Position numbers and translations under genes: made by a program. The notes below the pieces were generated by a model that saw only the letters and a program-made list of their open reading frames with translations, was not told where the DNA came from and searched no databases. DNA of 64,000 bases from positions 186,001-250,000 of the forward strand of contig NZ_BCVX01000002.1 in the NCBI RefSeq assembly GCF_001591965.1. The letters run 5' to 3'. Positions 27,907 through 37,700 of the stretch are shown here, piece after piece. Source of the stretch: Lysinibacillus odysseyi 34hs-1 = NBRC 100172 (GTDB lineage Bacteria > Bacillota > Bacilli > Bacillales_A > Planococcaceae). Every line of letters starts with the position of its first letter. Position 1 is the stretch's first letter.

Positions 27907-27934
27907 TTGAAATCATAGGATAATTCGATATAAT
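27907..27934 (+). promoter_or_regulatory. Sigma-A promoter of the regulator-potABCD operon
   Basis: TTGAAA (27907-27912) and a perfect TATAAT (27929-27934) are 16 bp apart. The expected start is near 27941, just before the palindromic site. Confidence 0.65.
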
Positions 27935-27947
27935 TATTATGTTTTGT

Positions 27948-27981
27948 AAACTTAAAGTTTGGTAATAGTAAACTTTAATAC
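27948..27981 (+). promoter_or_regulatory. Candidate operator for the HTH-cupin regulator
   Basis: AAACTTAAAGTTT (27948-27960) is a perfect palindrome. The half-site is repeated as GTAAACTTTAATAC (27968-27981). Both lie at and just after the predicted transcription start. Autoregulation by the downstream HTH protein is inferred. Confidence 0.5.
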
Positions 27982-28024
27982 TGTTTGTTTATCATTACTA
28001 AACAATGCAGAAGGGATGTGCCAA

Positions 28025-28567
28025 ATGCAAATCGGAGCAAAAATTAAAGCTTTGCGATTGAAAAAGGGACTCACGCAAGAAGAGCTCGGGGAACGCACAG
28101 ACTTGACAAAGGGTTATATTTCCCAACTGGAACGTGATCTGAACTCCCCATCTATCGAAACGCTCTTCCATATTCTCGAGGTACTTGGCTCGACACCAAA
28201 AGAATTTTTCGATGATACATCCGAGGAACAACAGATTGTTTATACGAAGGAAGATCAAACAAGCTTTACCGATCATGAAAAAAACTATTCAATTGAATGG
28301 CTGATTCCTACCTCGAATGAAAAGGAAATGGAGCCTGTCATTTTAACCCTACAAAAAGATGGTGAATTCAAGCAGTTTGAACCCTCATTATCTGAAACAT
28401 TTATTTATGTATTAAAGGGGCGCATCCGCGTCGTCATTGGAAACCAGGAGTATATTGCCGGTGAAGGTCACTCGGTTTATTACGAGGCATCTTCTAATCA
28501 TCAGATATTTAATGCACACAGCGGTCTGACGAAGATGCTGCTAGTAGCTACTGAATCTTATTTGTAA
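28025..28567 (+). CDS. HTH-cupin transcriptional regulator of polyamine uptake
   Basis: A 180-residue regulator. The N-terminal XRE-type helix-turn-helix (about 8-60, [20 protein letters not shown]) is followed by a C-terminal cupin domain (about 105-175, [20 protein letters not shown]). This is the PuuR-like layout found at the head of potABCD operons in Firmicutes, where it is thought to sense polyamines. I chose the ATG at 28025 (AGAAGGG about 10 nt upstream); earlier in-frame codons run into the promoter and operator. It is followed by potA after 17 nt. Confidence 0.88.
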   Translation: MQIGAKIKALRLKKGLTQEELGERTDLTKGYISQLERDLNSPSIETLFHILEVLGSTPKEFFDDTSEEQQIVYTKEDQTSFTDHEKNYSIEWLIPTSNEKEMEPVILTLQKDGEFKQFEPSLSETFIYVLKGRIRVVIGNQEYIAGEGHSVYYEASSNHQIFNAHSGLTKMLLVATESYL

Positions 28568-28584
28568 TGAGGAGGACAACGATA

Positions 28585-29688
28585 ATGGATAACACAATTA
28601 TTCGTTTTGAAAACGTAACGAAAACTTATAACGATGGAACAACCGTCCTAAAAAATATCAATTTCGAGCTTGAAAGAGGCAAATTTTATACATTATTAGG
28701 TCCTTCCGGCTGTGGCAAAACAACGATTTTACGTATTATTGCCGGGTTCACCGATGCCACAACAGGTGATGTTTACTTCAAAGGAAAGCGCATTAACAAT
28801 GTGCCAGCAAATGAAAGACAGGTAAACACCGTATTTCAGGACTATGCGTTATTTCCCCATCTAAATGTTTTTGAAAATGTAGCATTCGGTCTTCGTATCA
28901 AAAAAATAAAGGAAACGGAAATTAAGGAACGTGTCTTGGAAGCATTAAAATTCGTTAACCTAGCCGGATACGAAAACCGGGAAATTTCTGAAATGTCGGG
29001 AGGACAGCGTCAGCGTGTAGCAATTGCCCGAGCCATCGTTAATGATCCTGAAGTGATTCTATTGGATGAACCGCTATCTGCGCTTGATTTAAAATTACGT
29101 ACAGAAATGCAGTACGAGCTGCGGGAATTACAACAGCGTCTTGGCAAAACATTTGTCTTCGTCACACATGACCAGGAAGAGGCGTTAGCAATGAGTGATG
29201 AGATTTTCGTCCTTTCCCACGGAGAGATCATGCAATCCGGAACGCCCGTTGATATTTATGATGAACCAATCAACCGTTTCGTCGCTGATTTTATCGGTGA
29301 ATCAAATATTGTTGATGGTGTCATGATTGAAGATTATAAAGTACAGTTTGCTGGTAAAGTATTTGAGTGTGTTGATGGCGGAATGAAACCGAATGAAAAA
29401 ATTGACGTCGTTATTCGCCCGGAAGATTTGGAAATCACTTCAGTAGAGAACGGAAAACTGATTGTACGTGTCGATACACAGTTGTTCCGCGGAGTTCACT
29501 ATGAGCTATCGACATATGATAAAGACGGCAACGAATGGCTTGTCCATTCACTTAAAAAGGCAGAAGTAGGTGCAGAAATCGGTTTGGACTTTGACCCAGA
29601 AGCAATTCATGTCATGCGTCTGAATGAAACAGAAGAAGAGTTTGATAAACGTTTGGAAGCTTATGGAGAAGATGACGATGCAGAGTAA
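28585..29688 (+). CDS. potA: Spermidine/putrescine ABC transporter ATP-binding protein
   Basis: A 367-residue ABC ATPase energising polyamine import. Walker A is GPSGCGKTT (about 39-47), the signature is MSGGQRQR (about 135-142), Walker B is [12 protein letters not shown], and the switch His is in [10 protein letters not shown]. The C-terminal third forms the TOBE-type regulatory domain. The ATG at 28585 with GAGGAGG is preferred to the upstream in-frame codon at 28567. It overlaps the start of potB. Confidence 0.95.
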   Translation: MDNTIIRFENVTKTYNDGTTVLKNINFELERGKFYTLLGPSGCGKTTILRIIAGFTDATTGDVYFKGKRINNVPANERQVNTVFQDYALFPHLNVFENVAFGLRIKKIKETEIKERVLEALKFVNLAGYENREISEMSGGQRQRVAIARAIVNDPEVILLDEPLSALDLKLRTEMQYELRELQQRLGKTFVFVTHDQEEALAMSDEIFVLSHGEIMQSGTPVDIYDEPINRFVADFIGESNIVDGVMIEDYKVQFAGKVFECVDGGMKPNEKIDVVIRPEDLEITSVENGKLIVRVDTQLFRGVHYELSTYDKDGNEWLVHSLKKAEVGAEIGLDFDPEAIHVMRLNETEEEFDKRLEAYGEDDDAE

Positions 29689-30481
29689 AAACCGCACAGC
29701 ATTAATACCGTACGTCGTCTGGATTGCTTTATTTGTTATTGCACCGATTGCCTTAGTTCTTTATTATTCCATGCTTGATCTTTCCGGGAATTTCACGCTG
29801 GCCAACTATCAAAACTTTTTCTCACCGGTTTATTTAAAAATGACCTTTACAAGCTTCTGGTATGCGTTCCTTATTACGTTCTTTACATTATTGTTTGCAT
29901 ACCCGACTGCTTATTTGCTAACACGGACAAAGCATAAACAGCTATGGCTTATGTTGATTATTATCCCATCATGGATTAACCTGCTTTTAAAAACCTATGC
30001 ATTCATCGGTATTTTTGGCTTGTACGGCCCGATCAATGCATTTATTGAAGTTTTCGGCTTTAATCCTCAGCAAATTTTGTTTACGGATTTCAGCTTTATT
30101 TTTGTATCGGTATATATCTTCATTCCCTTTATGATCATACCGATCTTCAACTCGCTTGATAAACTAAATCCGTCCCTTATTTTTGCTGCACGTGATCTTG
30201 GGGCATCCAGCTGGACAACATTCCGCCGTATTGTATTTCCATTAACAATTGACGGCGTAAAGTCCGGGATTCAAGTTACATTTATCCCTGCCCTGTCCCT
30301 GTTCATGATTACACGACTGATTGCAGGAAATCAGGTTATTACGCTTGGTACAGCTATTGAACAGCAGTTCCTCGTCTCTCAAAACTGGGGGATGGGTTCA
30401 ACAATCGCTGTATTCTTAATCGTGTTCATGGTGCTGACTATGTTAGTGACTGGACAAAAGAAGAAAGGAGGCCGTGTTTAA
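29678..30481 (+). CDS. potB: Spermidine/putrescine ABC transporter permease PotB
   Basis: A 267-residue inner-membrane permease with six predicted transmembrane helices and the EAA-type loop [17 protein letters not shown] (about 180-196) that contacts PotA. Several in-frame ATGs lie in the potA end. The one at 29678 has GGAGAAG at a good distance and gives an N-terminus like other PotB proteins. It overlaps the potA stop by 11 nt and potC by 1 nt. Confidence 0.93.
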   Translation: MQSKNRTALIPYVVWIALFVIAPIALVLYYSMLDLSGNFTLANYQNFFSPVYLKMTFTSFWYAFLITFFTLLFAYPTAYLLTRTKHKQLWLMLIIIPSWINLLLKTYAFIGIFGLYGPINAFIEVFGFNPQQILFTDFSFIFVSVYIFIPFMIIPIFNSLDKLNPSLIFAARDLGASSWTTFRRIVFPLTIDGVKSGIQVTFIPALSLFMITRLIAGNQVITLGTAIEQQFLVSQNWGMGSTIAVFLIVFMVLTMLVTGQKKKGGRV

Positions 30482-31278
30482 TGAATAAATTATCTGCTGC
30501 CTCTAAAGCCTATTTGCTAATAGTGTTTATCGTTTTGTATGCACCGATTTTTTATTTAATTTTCTATTCGTTTAACAGCGGCGGCAATATGAATAACTTC
30601 GAGTCTTTCACATTGGAGCACTACAAAGCAGTATTTGAAGATACGCGCCTGCTTGTTATTCTCATTAATACAGTGCTGATTGCCCTGTTGTCAGGTTTTA
30701 TTGCTACAGTCATTGGCACTCTCGGTGCAATTGGGATCGTTTCTATGAAGAACAATAAATTGCGCAATACGTTCCTTTCATTAAACAATGTTCTTATTGT
30801 ATCACCGGACGTTGTGATTGGAGCCAGCTTCCTTATTCTCTTTACGATGATAGGCGTAAAGCTTGGATTTACATCAGTGCTTGTATCCCATATCGCCTTT
30901 AGTGTGCCAATTGTTGTACTGATGGTACTGCCGAAGCTTTCGGAAATGAATACATCCCTGATTGATGCGGCACACGATTTAGGAGCGACAAAACGAGACG
31001 TACTGAAACGTGTTATTTTACCTTACATTGCTCCTGGTATTTTTGCCGGCTTCTTTATGGCTATTACGTATTCACTGGATGATTTTGCTGTAACATTTTT
31101 CGTTACAGGAAACGGTTTTTCTACTCTTTCGGTTGAGATTTATTCCATGGCCCGCGCTGGTATTACTTTGACAATCAATGCTATTTCCGGCCTGGTCTTC
31201 TTAGTGACCGTCCTTGTTGTTATCGGCTACTATTTTGTCAATTACCGGGCGAAGGCAAGAATGGGGGAATCTAAATGA
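30481..31278 (+). CDS. potC: Spermidine/putrescine ABC transporter permease PotC
   Basis: A 265-residue permease with six predicted transmembrane helices and the coupling loop DLGATKRDVLKRVILP (about 166-181). It pairs with PotB to form the channel. Its ATG overlaps the potB stop (TAATG), and its stop overlaps the potD start (ATGA), so the operon is translationally coupled throughout. Confidence 0.94.
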   Translation: MNKLSAASKAYLLIVFIVLYAPIFYLIFYSFNSGGNMNNFESFTLEHYKAVFEDTRLLVILINTVLIALLSGFIATVIGTLGAIGIVSMKNNKLRNTFLSLNNVLIVSPDVVIGASFLILFTMIGVKLGFTSVLVSHIAFSVPIVVLMVLPKLSEMNTSLIDAAHDLGATKRDVLKRVILPYIAPGIFAGFFMAITYSLDDFAVTFFVTGNGFSTLSVEIYSMARAGITLTINAISGLVFLVTVLVVIGYYFVNYRAKARMGESK

Positions 31279-32351
31279 AGCAATTAGTACAGGCTTCCAT
31301 TGCCATTATCGTTGTCTGTCTCCTTTTATTCTTTGCTTCACAGTCTTTAGAATCTGCCGGTTCAAAAGGCAGCAAGGATACTTTGACAGTCTATAACTGG
31401 GGCGAGTATATCGACCCGGCTTTAATCAAGGCCTTTGAAAAGGAAACAGGCATTCATGTTATATATGAAACATTTGACTCAAATGAAGCGATGTATACAA
31501 AAGTTCAGCAAGGAGGTTCATCATACGATATTGCTGTTCCTTCCGAATATATGATAGAAACAATGATTGAAGATGATATGCTGGTCGAGCTTGACCATTC
31601 CCTGCTTCCGAACTTGAAAAATATCGACCCGTACTTTTTAGATCTGCCATTTGATCCAGGCAATACGTATTCTATTCCTTACTTCTGGGGAACAGTTGGT
31701 ATTGTCTATAACCCGAAGATGGTGCCCAAGGATTTGACTTTCAAATCGTGGGAAGATTTATGGGATGAACGTTTAAAGGGTAAGGTTTTCTTAGTAGACG
31801 GTGCACGTGAAGTCATTGGTATGGGACTGAATTCACTTGGCTACTCTTTAAACGTAAAAGATGATGCAGCACTTGATAAAGCAACAGATAAACTAATCAA
31901 GCTGACGCCAAATGTGAAGGCCATCATTGGTGATGAAATTACACCGCTGATGATTCATAATGAGGCTGCGGTAGCTCTTACATGGTCCGGTCAAGCGGCT
32001 GATATGATGTGGGAAAATGAAGAATTGGATTTTGCGGTACCAGAAGAGGGATCTAATTTATGGTTTGACAACTTTGTTATTCCGAAGACTTCCAAAAATA
32101 TCGAAGGTGCACATGCCTTCATCAACTTTATGCTGGATGCTGAAAACAATGCTCAAAACGCTGACTATGTCGGCTATTCGACACCAAATGCTGCGGCATG
32201 GAAACTGATGGATGAAGAAGTCATTAATGATGAACGTTTCTATCCGGATGTTGAACTTCGGGAGCATCTCGAAGTGTATGAAAATTTAGGTCTTACATGG
32301 CTTGGAAAATATAATGAACATTTCCTTAAGTTTAAAATGAACTTAAACTAG
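31275..32351 (+). CDS. potD: Spermidine/putrescine-binding protein PotD
   Basis: A 358-residue extracellular solute-binding protein of the polyamine family (TLTVYNWGEYIDPALIKAFE, about 37-56). The N-terminal hydrophobic segment (about 7-22) resembles a signal anchor or signal peptide. No proper lipobox is seen: the only Cys, in IVVCLLLF, has Val at -1. It may therefore be anchored by its N-terminal helix or cleaved by signal peptidase I. It closes the operon, followed by a terminator. Confidence 0.93.
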   Translation: MKQLVQASIAIIVVCLLLFFASQSLESAGSKGSKDTLTVYNWGEYIDPALIKAFEKETGIHVIYETFDSNEAMYTKVQQGGSSYDIAVPSEYMIETMIEDDMLVELDHSLLPNLKNIDPYFLDLPFDPGNTYSIPYFWGTVGIVYNPKMVPKDLTFKSWEDLWDERLKGKVFLVDGAREVIGMGLNSLGYSLNVKDDAALDKATDKLIKLTPNVKAIIGDEITPLMIHNEAAVALTWSGQAADMMWENEELDFAVPEEGSNLWFDNFVIPKTSKNIEGAHAFINFMLDAENNAQNADYVGYSTPNAAAWKLMDEEVINDERFYPDVELREHLEVYENLGLTWLGKYNEHFLKFKMNLN

Positions 32352-32358
32352 GTAAAGT

Positions 32359-32385
32359 ACGCACAGCGGACAGCTGTGCGTTTTT
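32359..32385 (+). terminator. Terminator of potABCD
   Basis: ACGCACAGC (32359-32367) pairs with GCTGTGCGT (32373-32381), followed by five T. It lies 8 nt after the potD stop. Confidence 0.9.
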
Positions 32386-32495
32386 CCGTCCTTTTTCCTG
32401 AGCTTTACAATAGAGACACCTGCAGTCTAATTATGTTAGACTATGTGTATTATCATTTCAAAAATCGAAATAATTTAGAAGAAAGGCGGTGTCAC

Positions 32496-33692
32496 ATGGC
32501 CAAAGGTACTAATAATGGTGCTCTTTATATACTAATGTTCAACCTTTTCATCACAATGGGAGGTATCGGCATTATCGTCCCGGTTATGCCCGCATATTTA
32601 CAAATATTCGGTGTAGGGGGACAAGTTCTAGGGTTCCTGATTGCAGGCTTTGCATTGGCACAATTTTTATTTTCTCCGGTTGCCGGGGAGCTATCCGACC
32701 GTCACGGAAGAAAAATGTTCATTATCGGCGGGCTCATCGTCTACGGCTTTTCTCAAATTTTATTTGGTCTTGCCGATGCAGTATGGGTATTATTTATTGC
32801 CCGCTTTTTAAGTGGTGCAGGAGCTGCCTTCGTCATGCCGCCAATTATGGCCTTTGTTGCTGATATCACGACTGTGGAAGAACGCGGTAAAGGAATGGGT
32901 ATGCTGGGGGCTGCTATGAGTCTGGGCTTTACTATTGGTCCTGGGCTCGGCGGTGTCTTATCAGGCATCAATTTGCATTTTCCTTTTTATGTAGCTGGCT
33001 CTGCTGCATTAGTCGCAGCTGTTTTATCATGGCTGATCTTACCAAATATTAAAAATACAGCAGATATGAAAGCTGTGGCAAGACCACCGAGTGAAAATCT
33101 GCTAAAACAATTGGTTAAATCGACAAGAGCGTCCTATTTTATATTTTTAATTGTTGTATTCACTTTCAGCTTTGGGATCTCTAACTTCCAGTCGACATTA
33201 TCGCTTTATTTAGATCATAAATTCGGCTATACGCCACTGGATATTTCTATCATTTTAACTGTCGGCGGCTTTGCAGGGGTTATCCTTCAAATATTCGTCA
33301 TTGATAAGTTGTTTAAGAAATACGGGGAAATGAAAGTCATTTTAGTCAATCTATTACTGGCGGCTGTCATGATGCTACTTGTTATATTCGTAAGCGGCTT
33401 CTTCGTTGTACTCATCGTTGCAACCCTATTCTCTATTGCTACTACATTTATCCGTCCAGCGGTAAATACGCTCATCAGTAAAGTAGCAGGTAATGAGCAG
33501 GGCTTCGCTGCCGGAATGAACAATGCGTACATGAGTCTAGGTAATATGTTTGGCCCGGCCTTAGCCGGTATGCTTTTTGAGTGGAAAATCACATCTCCTT
33601 ATATTTTAGGAAGCATTGTATTAGCTGGCTGTTTTGTACTTGCTTATACTTGGGCAACAAGGAAAGCATCTCATCTACTGCGTGCCTCTTAA
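32496..33692 (+). CDS. MFS drug/metabolite exporter
   Basis: A 398-residue major facilitator protein with 12 predicted transmembrane helices. Motif A is GELSDRHGRKMF (about 66-77), and motif C-like GxxxGPxxGG is in SLGFTIGPGLGG (helix 5), which marks it as a drug:H+ antiporter of the Tet/NorA type. The substrate is unknown. B. subtilis has an MFS gene (ykuC) in the same general region. The ATG at 32496 has AAAGGCGG upstream; an in-frame upstream extension covers the pot terminator and is unlikely to be translated. Confidence 0.85.
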   Translation: MAKGTNNGALYILMFNLFITMGGIGIIVPVMPAYLQIFGVGGQVLGFLIAGFALAQFLFSPVAGELSDRHGRKMFIIGGLIVYGFSQILFGLADAVWVLFIARFLSGAGAAFVMPPIMAFVADITTVEERGKGMGMLGAAMSLGFTIGPGLGGVLSGINLHFPFYVAGSAALVAAVLSWLILPNIKNTADMKAVARPPSENLLKQLVKSTRASYFIFLIVVFTFSFGISNFQSTLSLYLDHKFGYTPLDISIILTVGGFAGVILQIFVIDKLFKKYGEMKVILVNLLLAAVMMLLVIFVSGFFVVLIVATLFSIATTFIRPAVNTLISKVAGNEQGFAAGMNNAYMSLGNMFGPALAGMLFEWKITSPYILGSIVLAGCFVLAYTWATRKASHLLRAS

Positions 33693-33704
33693 CAAGCACA
33701 ATAT

Positions 33705-33740
33705 AAAGGCCGCCCGGGAACATATTCCCGGGCGGCCTTT
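33705..33740. terminator. Bidirectional terminator between the MFS gene and dapL
   Basis: A 16-bp perfect GC-rich stem (33705-33720 with 33725-33740), a 4-nt loop, and A/T runs on both sides. Confidence 0.95.
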
Positions 33741-33789
33741 TTGTATAAAACGCAAGGTGTGCAAACAATAAAGCTTGCCCACCTTTTCT

Positions 33790-34908
33790 CTATAAGCTTC
33801 TAATGAATGCCTCAACAAATTCACTGTTGAATGACAATAGTTTTTCATCCGGATTCATCTTTGATTGATGCAGTCCATACGAGCAATTAGCACCGCTCCA
33901 AAACATAGCACCTGGGATCTCCTTCACAAAATAGCCAAAGTCCTCTCCAGTCATGGCAGCAGGGCATCGGTAGTCCGTCGCCCCTTCATATTCCTTCGCA
34001 AAGCTCAATAGGCGTTCTGCACAGGCAGAATCATTATTTACCTCATAATACATAGAACCGTAGTCTATAGAAACCGTACATTCAAATGCAGCTTCTATTC
34101 CTGCACAAATCGCCTCTATCCGCCGCTTTACCTCCTGCATAGAATCAGCATTCAATGTGCGGATAGTACCTTCTAGTCGTGCATTCTCTGCAATGACATT
34201 CTGCACTGTCCCGGCTGTCATCTTTCCAACAGTAATAACAGCACTGCTCATCGGATCGACATTGCGGCTCACAATCGTCTGCAGCTGCAGCAGGAGGTTG
34301 GCTGCTGCTACTACCATGTCGCGTGTTTTATGAGGATAAGCAGCATGCCCGCCGATTCCCTTTAAATCAATAAAAAGCTCCGATGTATTGGCAAATAATA
34401 ATCCCGGGCGCGTAGCTACCGTGCCTACCGGGTATTCCGGTGCTACATGGAGTGCATAGATCTCGTCACATAGAAGGTCCGGTCTTTCTTCCTTCAGCCA
34501 ATTCAACATTGGCTCTGCGCCTCCTGGACCTTCCTCTGCAGGCTGAAAGTAAACATTGACATTTTGTTTTGGACGACTTGCCGTAAACGCCGCGACTAGG
34601 CCAAGTGCAACCGTCATATGACAATCGTGGCCGCACGCATGCATATGCCCTTCATGCTTAGACGCATAAGCAACACCTGTTTCCTCTTTTACAGGCAGCC
34701 CATCGATATCTGTCCGCCAGCCAATTGTTTTGGACGGATTTGTACCGCTAATAGATACAATAAGCCCCGTACGCCAAGTTGTAACTGTCAAATGTTCCTG
34801 CGGTAATTCAGCTAAAAATGACAGGATATACGCTTGTGTTTTAACTTCCTGAAAACCGAGCTCCGGAATTTGGTGCAGGGCCCGGCGGATTTCAATCAAT
34901 GATTGCAT
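33790..34908 (-). CDS. dapL: N-acetyldiaminopimelate deacetylase
   Basis: A 372-residue M20-family metallopeptidase matching B. subtilis YkuR. It removes the acetyl group from N-acetyl-LL-diaminopimelate in the acetylase branch of lysine/DAP synthesis. Metal-site motifs are [11 protein letters not shown] (about 88-98), EEGPGG and the C-terminal TGEDFGYF. It is 12 nt after dapH, so both steps of the branch are co-expressed. Some annotations use the symbol dapL for an aminotransferase; here it means the deacetylase. Confidence 0.92.
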   Translation of the reverse strand: MQSLIEIRRALHQIPELGFQEVKTQAYILSFLAELPQEHLTVTTWRTGLIVSISGTNPSKTIGWRTDIDGLPVKEETGVAYASKHEGHMHACGHDCHMTVALGLVAAFTASRPKQNVNVYFQPAEEGPGGAEPMLNWLKEERPDLLCDEIYALHVAPEYPVGTVATRPGLLFANTSELFIDLKGIGGHAAYPHKTRDMVVAAANLLLQLQTIVSRNVDPMSSAVITVGKMTAGTVQNVIAENARLEGTIRTLNADSMQEVKRRIEAICAGIEAAFECTVSIDYGSMYYEVNNDSACAERLLSFAKEYEGATDYRCPAAMTGEDFGYFVKEIPGAMFWSGANCSYGLHQSKMNPDEKLLSFNSEFVEAFIRSL

Positions 34909-34920
34909 GCAGTCACCCTC

Positions 34921-35637
34921 TTAAATATTTCGTAATGCATCAATTACTTCTGTTTTTGATTTTGTTTTTTCGTCTAGCTCTTTTAGTACCCGGGCTGGAA
35001 CTCCCCCTACTACTGTATAAGGAGCTACGTCTTCAATAACGATAGCGCCTGCTGCTACAACGGCACCCTTTCCGACACGTACGCCTTCTAGTACGACAGC
35101 ATTAGCGCCAATCACTACATCGTCTTCGATAATAACCGGCTGTGCACTTGGCGGCTCAATTACCCCTGCAAGCACTGTTCCTGCCCCGATATGGCAGTTT
35201 GCACCAACCGTTGCACGTCCTCCAAGGACAGCGCCCATATCAATCATTGTCTTTGGCCCGATTTCTGCTCCGATATTGATAATAGCCCCCATCATAATGA
35301 CAGCCTGATCACCAATCGTTACTTGGTCACGGATAATCGCTCCTGGTTCAATACGGGCATTAATATGCTTCATGTCCAGTAACGGTACACCGGAATTTCT
35401 TCTATCATTTTCAATAACATAGTCTGTAATTTTCCCGCCATGGTTTTGCAGTGCTGTCTCGATTTCGCTCCATTCGCCAAACACGATTGCACTATTGCCT
35501 TCGCCGAATACTTTTGTATCTTTTCCATATGATAAAGACGCTGCGTTGTCGCCTTTTACATATACTTTTACCGGTGTCACTTTTTTAGCACCGGAAATAA
35601 ATTCAATAATCTGCTGCGCGTTTAATTTTTCGCTCAT
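34921..35637 (-). CDS. dapH: Tetrahydrodipicolinate N-acetyltransferase
   Basis: A 238-residue left-handed beta-helix acyltransferase. Hexapeptide repeats are clear from about residue 90 onward ([34 protein letters not shown]). It acetylates tetrahydrodipicolinate in the DAP pathway (B. subtilis YkuQ). The ATG at 35637 has AGAGAGG upstream. It heads the dapH-dapL operon. Confidence 0.95.
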   Translation of the reverse strand: MSEKLNAQQIIEFISGAKKVTPVKVYVKGDNAASLSYGKDTKVFGEGNSAIVFGEWSEIETALQNHGGKITDYVIENDRRNSGVPLLDMKHINARIEPGAIIRDQVTIGDQAVIMMGAIINIGAEIGPKTMIDMGAVLGGRATVGANCHIGAGTVLAGVIEPPSAQPVIIEDDVVIGANAVVLEGVRVGKGAVVAAGAIVIEDVAPYTVVGGVPARVLKELDEKTKSKTEVIDALRNI

Positions 35638-35674
35638 CCTATTTTAACCTCTCTCTATGTAAGAATAATTAACG

Positions 35675-35703
35675 TGTTATGATTGTACTAAAATTTCTGT
35701 CAA
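35675..35703 (-). promoter_or_regulatory. Candidate promoter of dapH-dapL
   Basis: On the minus strand a consensus TTGACA (35698-35703) is followed after 17 bp by ATAACA (35675-35680), a weak -10. It lies in the 77-bp gap after ccpC. Confidence 0.5.
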
Positions 35704-35714
35704 ATATCACGTAA

Positions 35715-36605
35715 TTAATTTTTGTATTCATATAAACAGCGTGCGTGGTCTTGCACAATGTCAACGAAAGCATTTACTTGCCGCAGCTCGAATGCAGACT
35801 CATAGCCGATCAGCCATGTATCTCGTGTCAGCCCCATATCGTTCTCCGTATGATGGAGAGGGATTTTATTTACATCCTCCGAGCCGTTCAATGTAATGGA
35901 AGGCAAAATAGCAAAGCCAATCCCATTAAGTGCCATTTGCTTGCATGTTTCGATTTGGTCTACAATAATCTGATGACGAGGATTTTGATTGAAATGCCGC
36001 TGCCACCACTGAAGAATTTCCTGGTAATAATCTGAGTCACTTTTAAATTGAATGAATGGCCGGTCTGTTGTAAGCAAATCTTCCAATGCTTTAATCTCCT
36101 TATCGACCAAGTACATCATATCCCGAAACAGGTGAATTTTCTTTCCTTTCCAATCCGCCTGTCCACGCACTATGCCGATATGTGCTTCCCCTTCATATAG
36201 GGCTTTCACAATTTCAGAGCTCCAGCCTGTCATGAGGGAGATTTTTGTATCCGGATATAATGTCACAAAATCCTTTAATACTTTAGGCAGCCAATTCAGC
36301 CCTACAATAGAAGCACAGGCAATTTTAAGTGTTCCATGCACTTTCGAATTGAATGCCTGGATTGTTTCAAACACTTCCTCCCTTTTGGCAATTTGTTCAA
36401 TCGCATACTGAATAACAAGCTCTCCTGCCGGCGTTGGAGTCAATCCTCTTTGCGAACGTAAAAATAACTGCGTTTCCCATTCCTTTTCAATTGATTGTAG
36501 GCGTTGGGATAGAGCCGGCTGAGTTAAAAACAGCCGTTCTGCCGCCTTTCGCATATTCCTTTCTTCAGCAAGCACTTTGATGATTTCTGCTTCTGTTGCT
36601 GTCAT
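35715..36605 (-). CDS. ccpC: LysR-type regulator CcpC
   Basis: A 296-residue LysR-family regulator. The N-terminal winged helix carries NMRKAAERLFLTQPALSQRL (about 16-35), nearly identical to B. subtilis CcpC, and the effector domain keeps SLMTGWSSEIVKALYEG. CcpC senses citrate and represses citZ and citB. I chose the ATG at 36605, preceded by AGGAGGGG at close spacing. It is separate from dapH by 77 bp and has the same neighbours as B. subtilis ykuM. Confidence 0.9.
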   Translation of the reverse strand: MTATEAEIIKVLAEERNMRKAAERLFLTQPALSQRLQSIEKEWETQLFLRSQRGLTPTPAGELVIQYAIEQIAKREEVFETIQAFNSKVHGTLKIACASIVGLNWLPKVLKDFVTLYPDTKISLMTGWSSEIVKALYEGEAHIGIVRGQADWKGKKIHLFRDMMYLVDKEIKALEDLLTTDRPFIQFKSDSDYYQEILQWWQRHFNQNPRHQIIVDQIETCKQMALNGIGFAILPSITLNGSEDVNKIPLHHTENDMGLTRDTWLIGYESAFELRQVNAFVDIVQDHARCLYEYKN

Positions 36606-36693
36606 CTCGTCCCCTCCTCTTTCATTATCCATTATGTCTCTCTCTAGTCCGGCTCATACTCTCTAAAACTAGAAAACTTGTGCCAAAAGAAGT

Positions 36694-36733
36694 TAAAAGT
36701 CGACAAAACCCTTTACGGATTTTGCCGACCCTT
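36694..36733 (-). terminator. Probable terminator of the cbpB transcript
   Basis: On the minus strand GTCGGCAAAATCC pairs with GGGTTTTGTCGAC (one mismatch), followed by TTTTAACTT. It starts about 10 nt after the cbpB stop. Confidence 0.7.
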
Positions 36734-36734
36734 T

Positions 36735-37178
36735 TTATCCTTCACTCTGGTAAATATATTTTTTTAGTTGTTTTAAAATAACACGACGGGTCATAATGCC
36801 AGCAAATGTTCCTTCTTCGTCTATTACACAAAGGAAAGCATGGTTAATGACTAGGTCAAGAGCGCGCTTAAATGTATCTGTAACTTTTAAATAGGCGACT
36901 TCTTTTTGCATTATATCGTCAACTTTTATATCTGGAAGACGGTCATATTCAATCCGTTCTAATCCTAAAATTGCTTCTGTAATCATTTTGCTGCTGAGCA
37001 ATCCCTGTAAGCGGTATTTAATATCCAATACAGGAATAGCCGAATACCCTGTACGTGTCAAGACAAGCAATGCATGTTCCGCGCTGTTTCCGCTTTGAAC
37101 ATGAGCAACCTTTTCGGATGAAATAATAAAATCTTTAATAGGTACATCCAATAATTCTTTGTTGTTTGTTGAAAGCAT
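36735..37178 (-). CDS. cbpB: Two-CBS-domain c-di-AMP-binding protein CbpB/DarB (YkuL)
   Basis: A 147-residue protein made of a pair of CBS domains (about 10-70 and 75-140). Sequence, length and position next to ccpC match B. subtilis YkuL, known as DarB/CbpB. In its apo form that protein stimulates the stringent-response enzyme Rel and pyruvate carboxylase, and c-di-AMP releases it. The ATG at 37178 has AAAGGAG upstream. With KtrC and KtrD it forms the c-di-AMP/potassium set of this window. Confidence 0.85.
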   Translation of the reverse strand: MLSTNNKELLDVPIKDFIISSEKVAHVQSGNSAEHALLVLTRTGYSAIPVLDIKYRLQGLLSSKMITEAILGLERIEYDRLPDIKVDDIMQKEVAYLKVTDTFKRALDLVINHAFLCVIDEEGTFAGIMTRRVILKQLKKYIYQSEG

Positions 37179-37348
37179 GTCATTCTACTCCTTTACTGCC
37201 CAAAAATCGAACAGGATAGTACACTCGTATTTATCATATCACACTTGCTTTTAGAGTGCCTACGCATAGGAGCCCTGAAATTCTTAAATTTTCCCTTTAA
37301 CATTTTGCAAGAAAATCACTGCTGCTTTCAAGTAAATAATGAAAATAG

Positions 37349-37454
37349 CGGTGAACTCTCTTTCTAAAAAGACAGCGAATTCACCGAAAAACCTAGATTG
37401 CTAAGATGAAGACGGGACAATTCCGGCCGTACCCATATTGGCCGGTAATGTCCC
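37349..37454 (-). terminator. Two successive hairpins after the small membrane-protein gene
   Basis: GGGACA...CGGCC (37414-37428) pairs with GGCCGG...TGTCCC (37440-37454) with two mismatches, 12 nt after the stop. A second stem (CGGTGAA 37349-37355 with TTCACCG 37380-37386) follows. T-tracts are weak. They probably end transcription or protect the mRNA end. Confidence 0.5.
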
Positions 37455-37466
37455 TCTGTTCCCTTT

Positions 37467-37700
37467 TTAACTGCTAGCAGCGTGGTAATAAAAAATGATG
37501 ATAGCCATGAATATTCCGACGACAAAGTACATCATAATAATAGGGTTCAGTAAAAATGGATGACGAGCAACTGCCTGGCTGATTGTATCATGTGTTGCAT
37601 CGCGTCGACCTATATGCTTTGCCACAGCTACAGTTGAATAAGCTGCTATCCCACATAAAACAGCGACAATGATGCACGCTCCCCACCATATAGCGTTCAT
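37467..37700 (-). CDS. Small membrane protein with two transmembrane helices
   Basis: 77 residues. Hydrophobic helices lie at about 4-26 (WWGACIIVAVLCGIAAYSTV) and 52-73 (PIIMMYFVVGIFMAIIIFYY), joined by a charged loop containing GRRDATHDTISQAV. Both ends would face the outside if the loop is cytoplasmic. A strong GGGGAGG precedes the ATG and hairpins follow the stop. I do not recognise the family; the loop lacks the acidic residue expected of an ATP synthase c subunit. Confidence 0.7.
   Translation of the reverse strand: MNAIWWGACIIVAVLCGIAAYSTVAVAKHIGRRDATHDTISQAVARHPFLLNPIIMMYFVVGIFMAIIIFYYHAASS

Noticed and set aside
32376-32495. 40-codon N-terminal extension of the MFS protein
   Set aside because: It starts inside the potABCD terminator and the true start has a good ribosome binding site.
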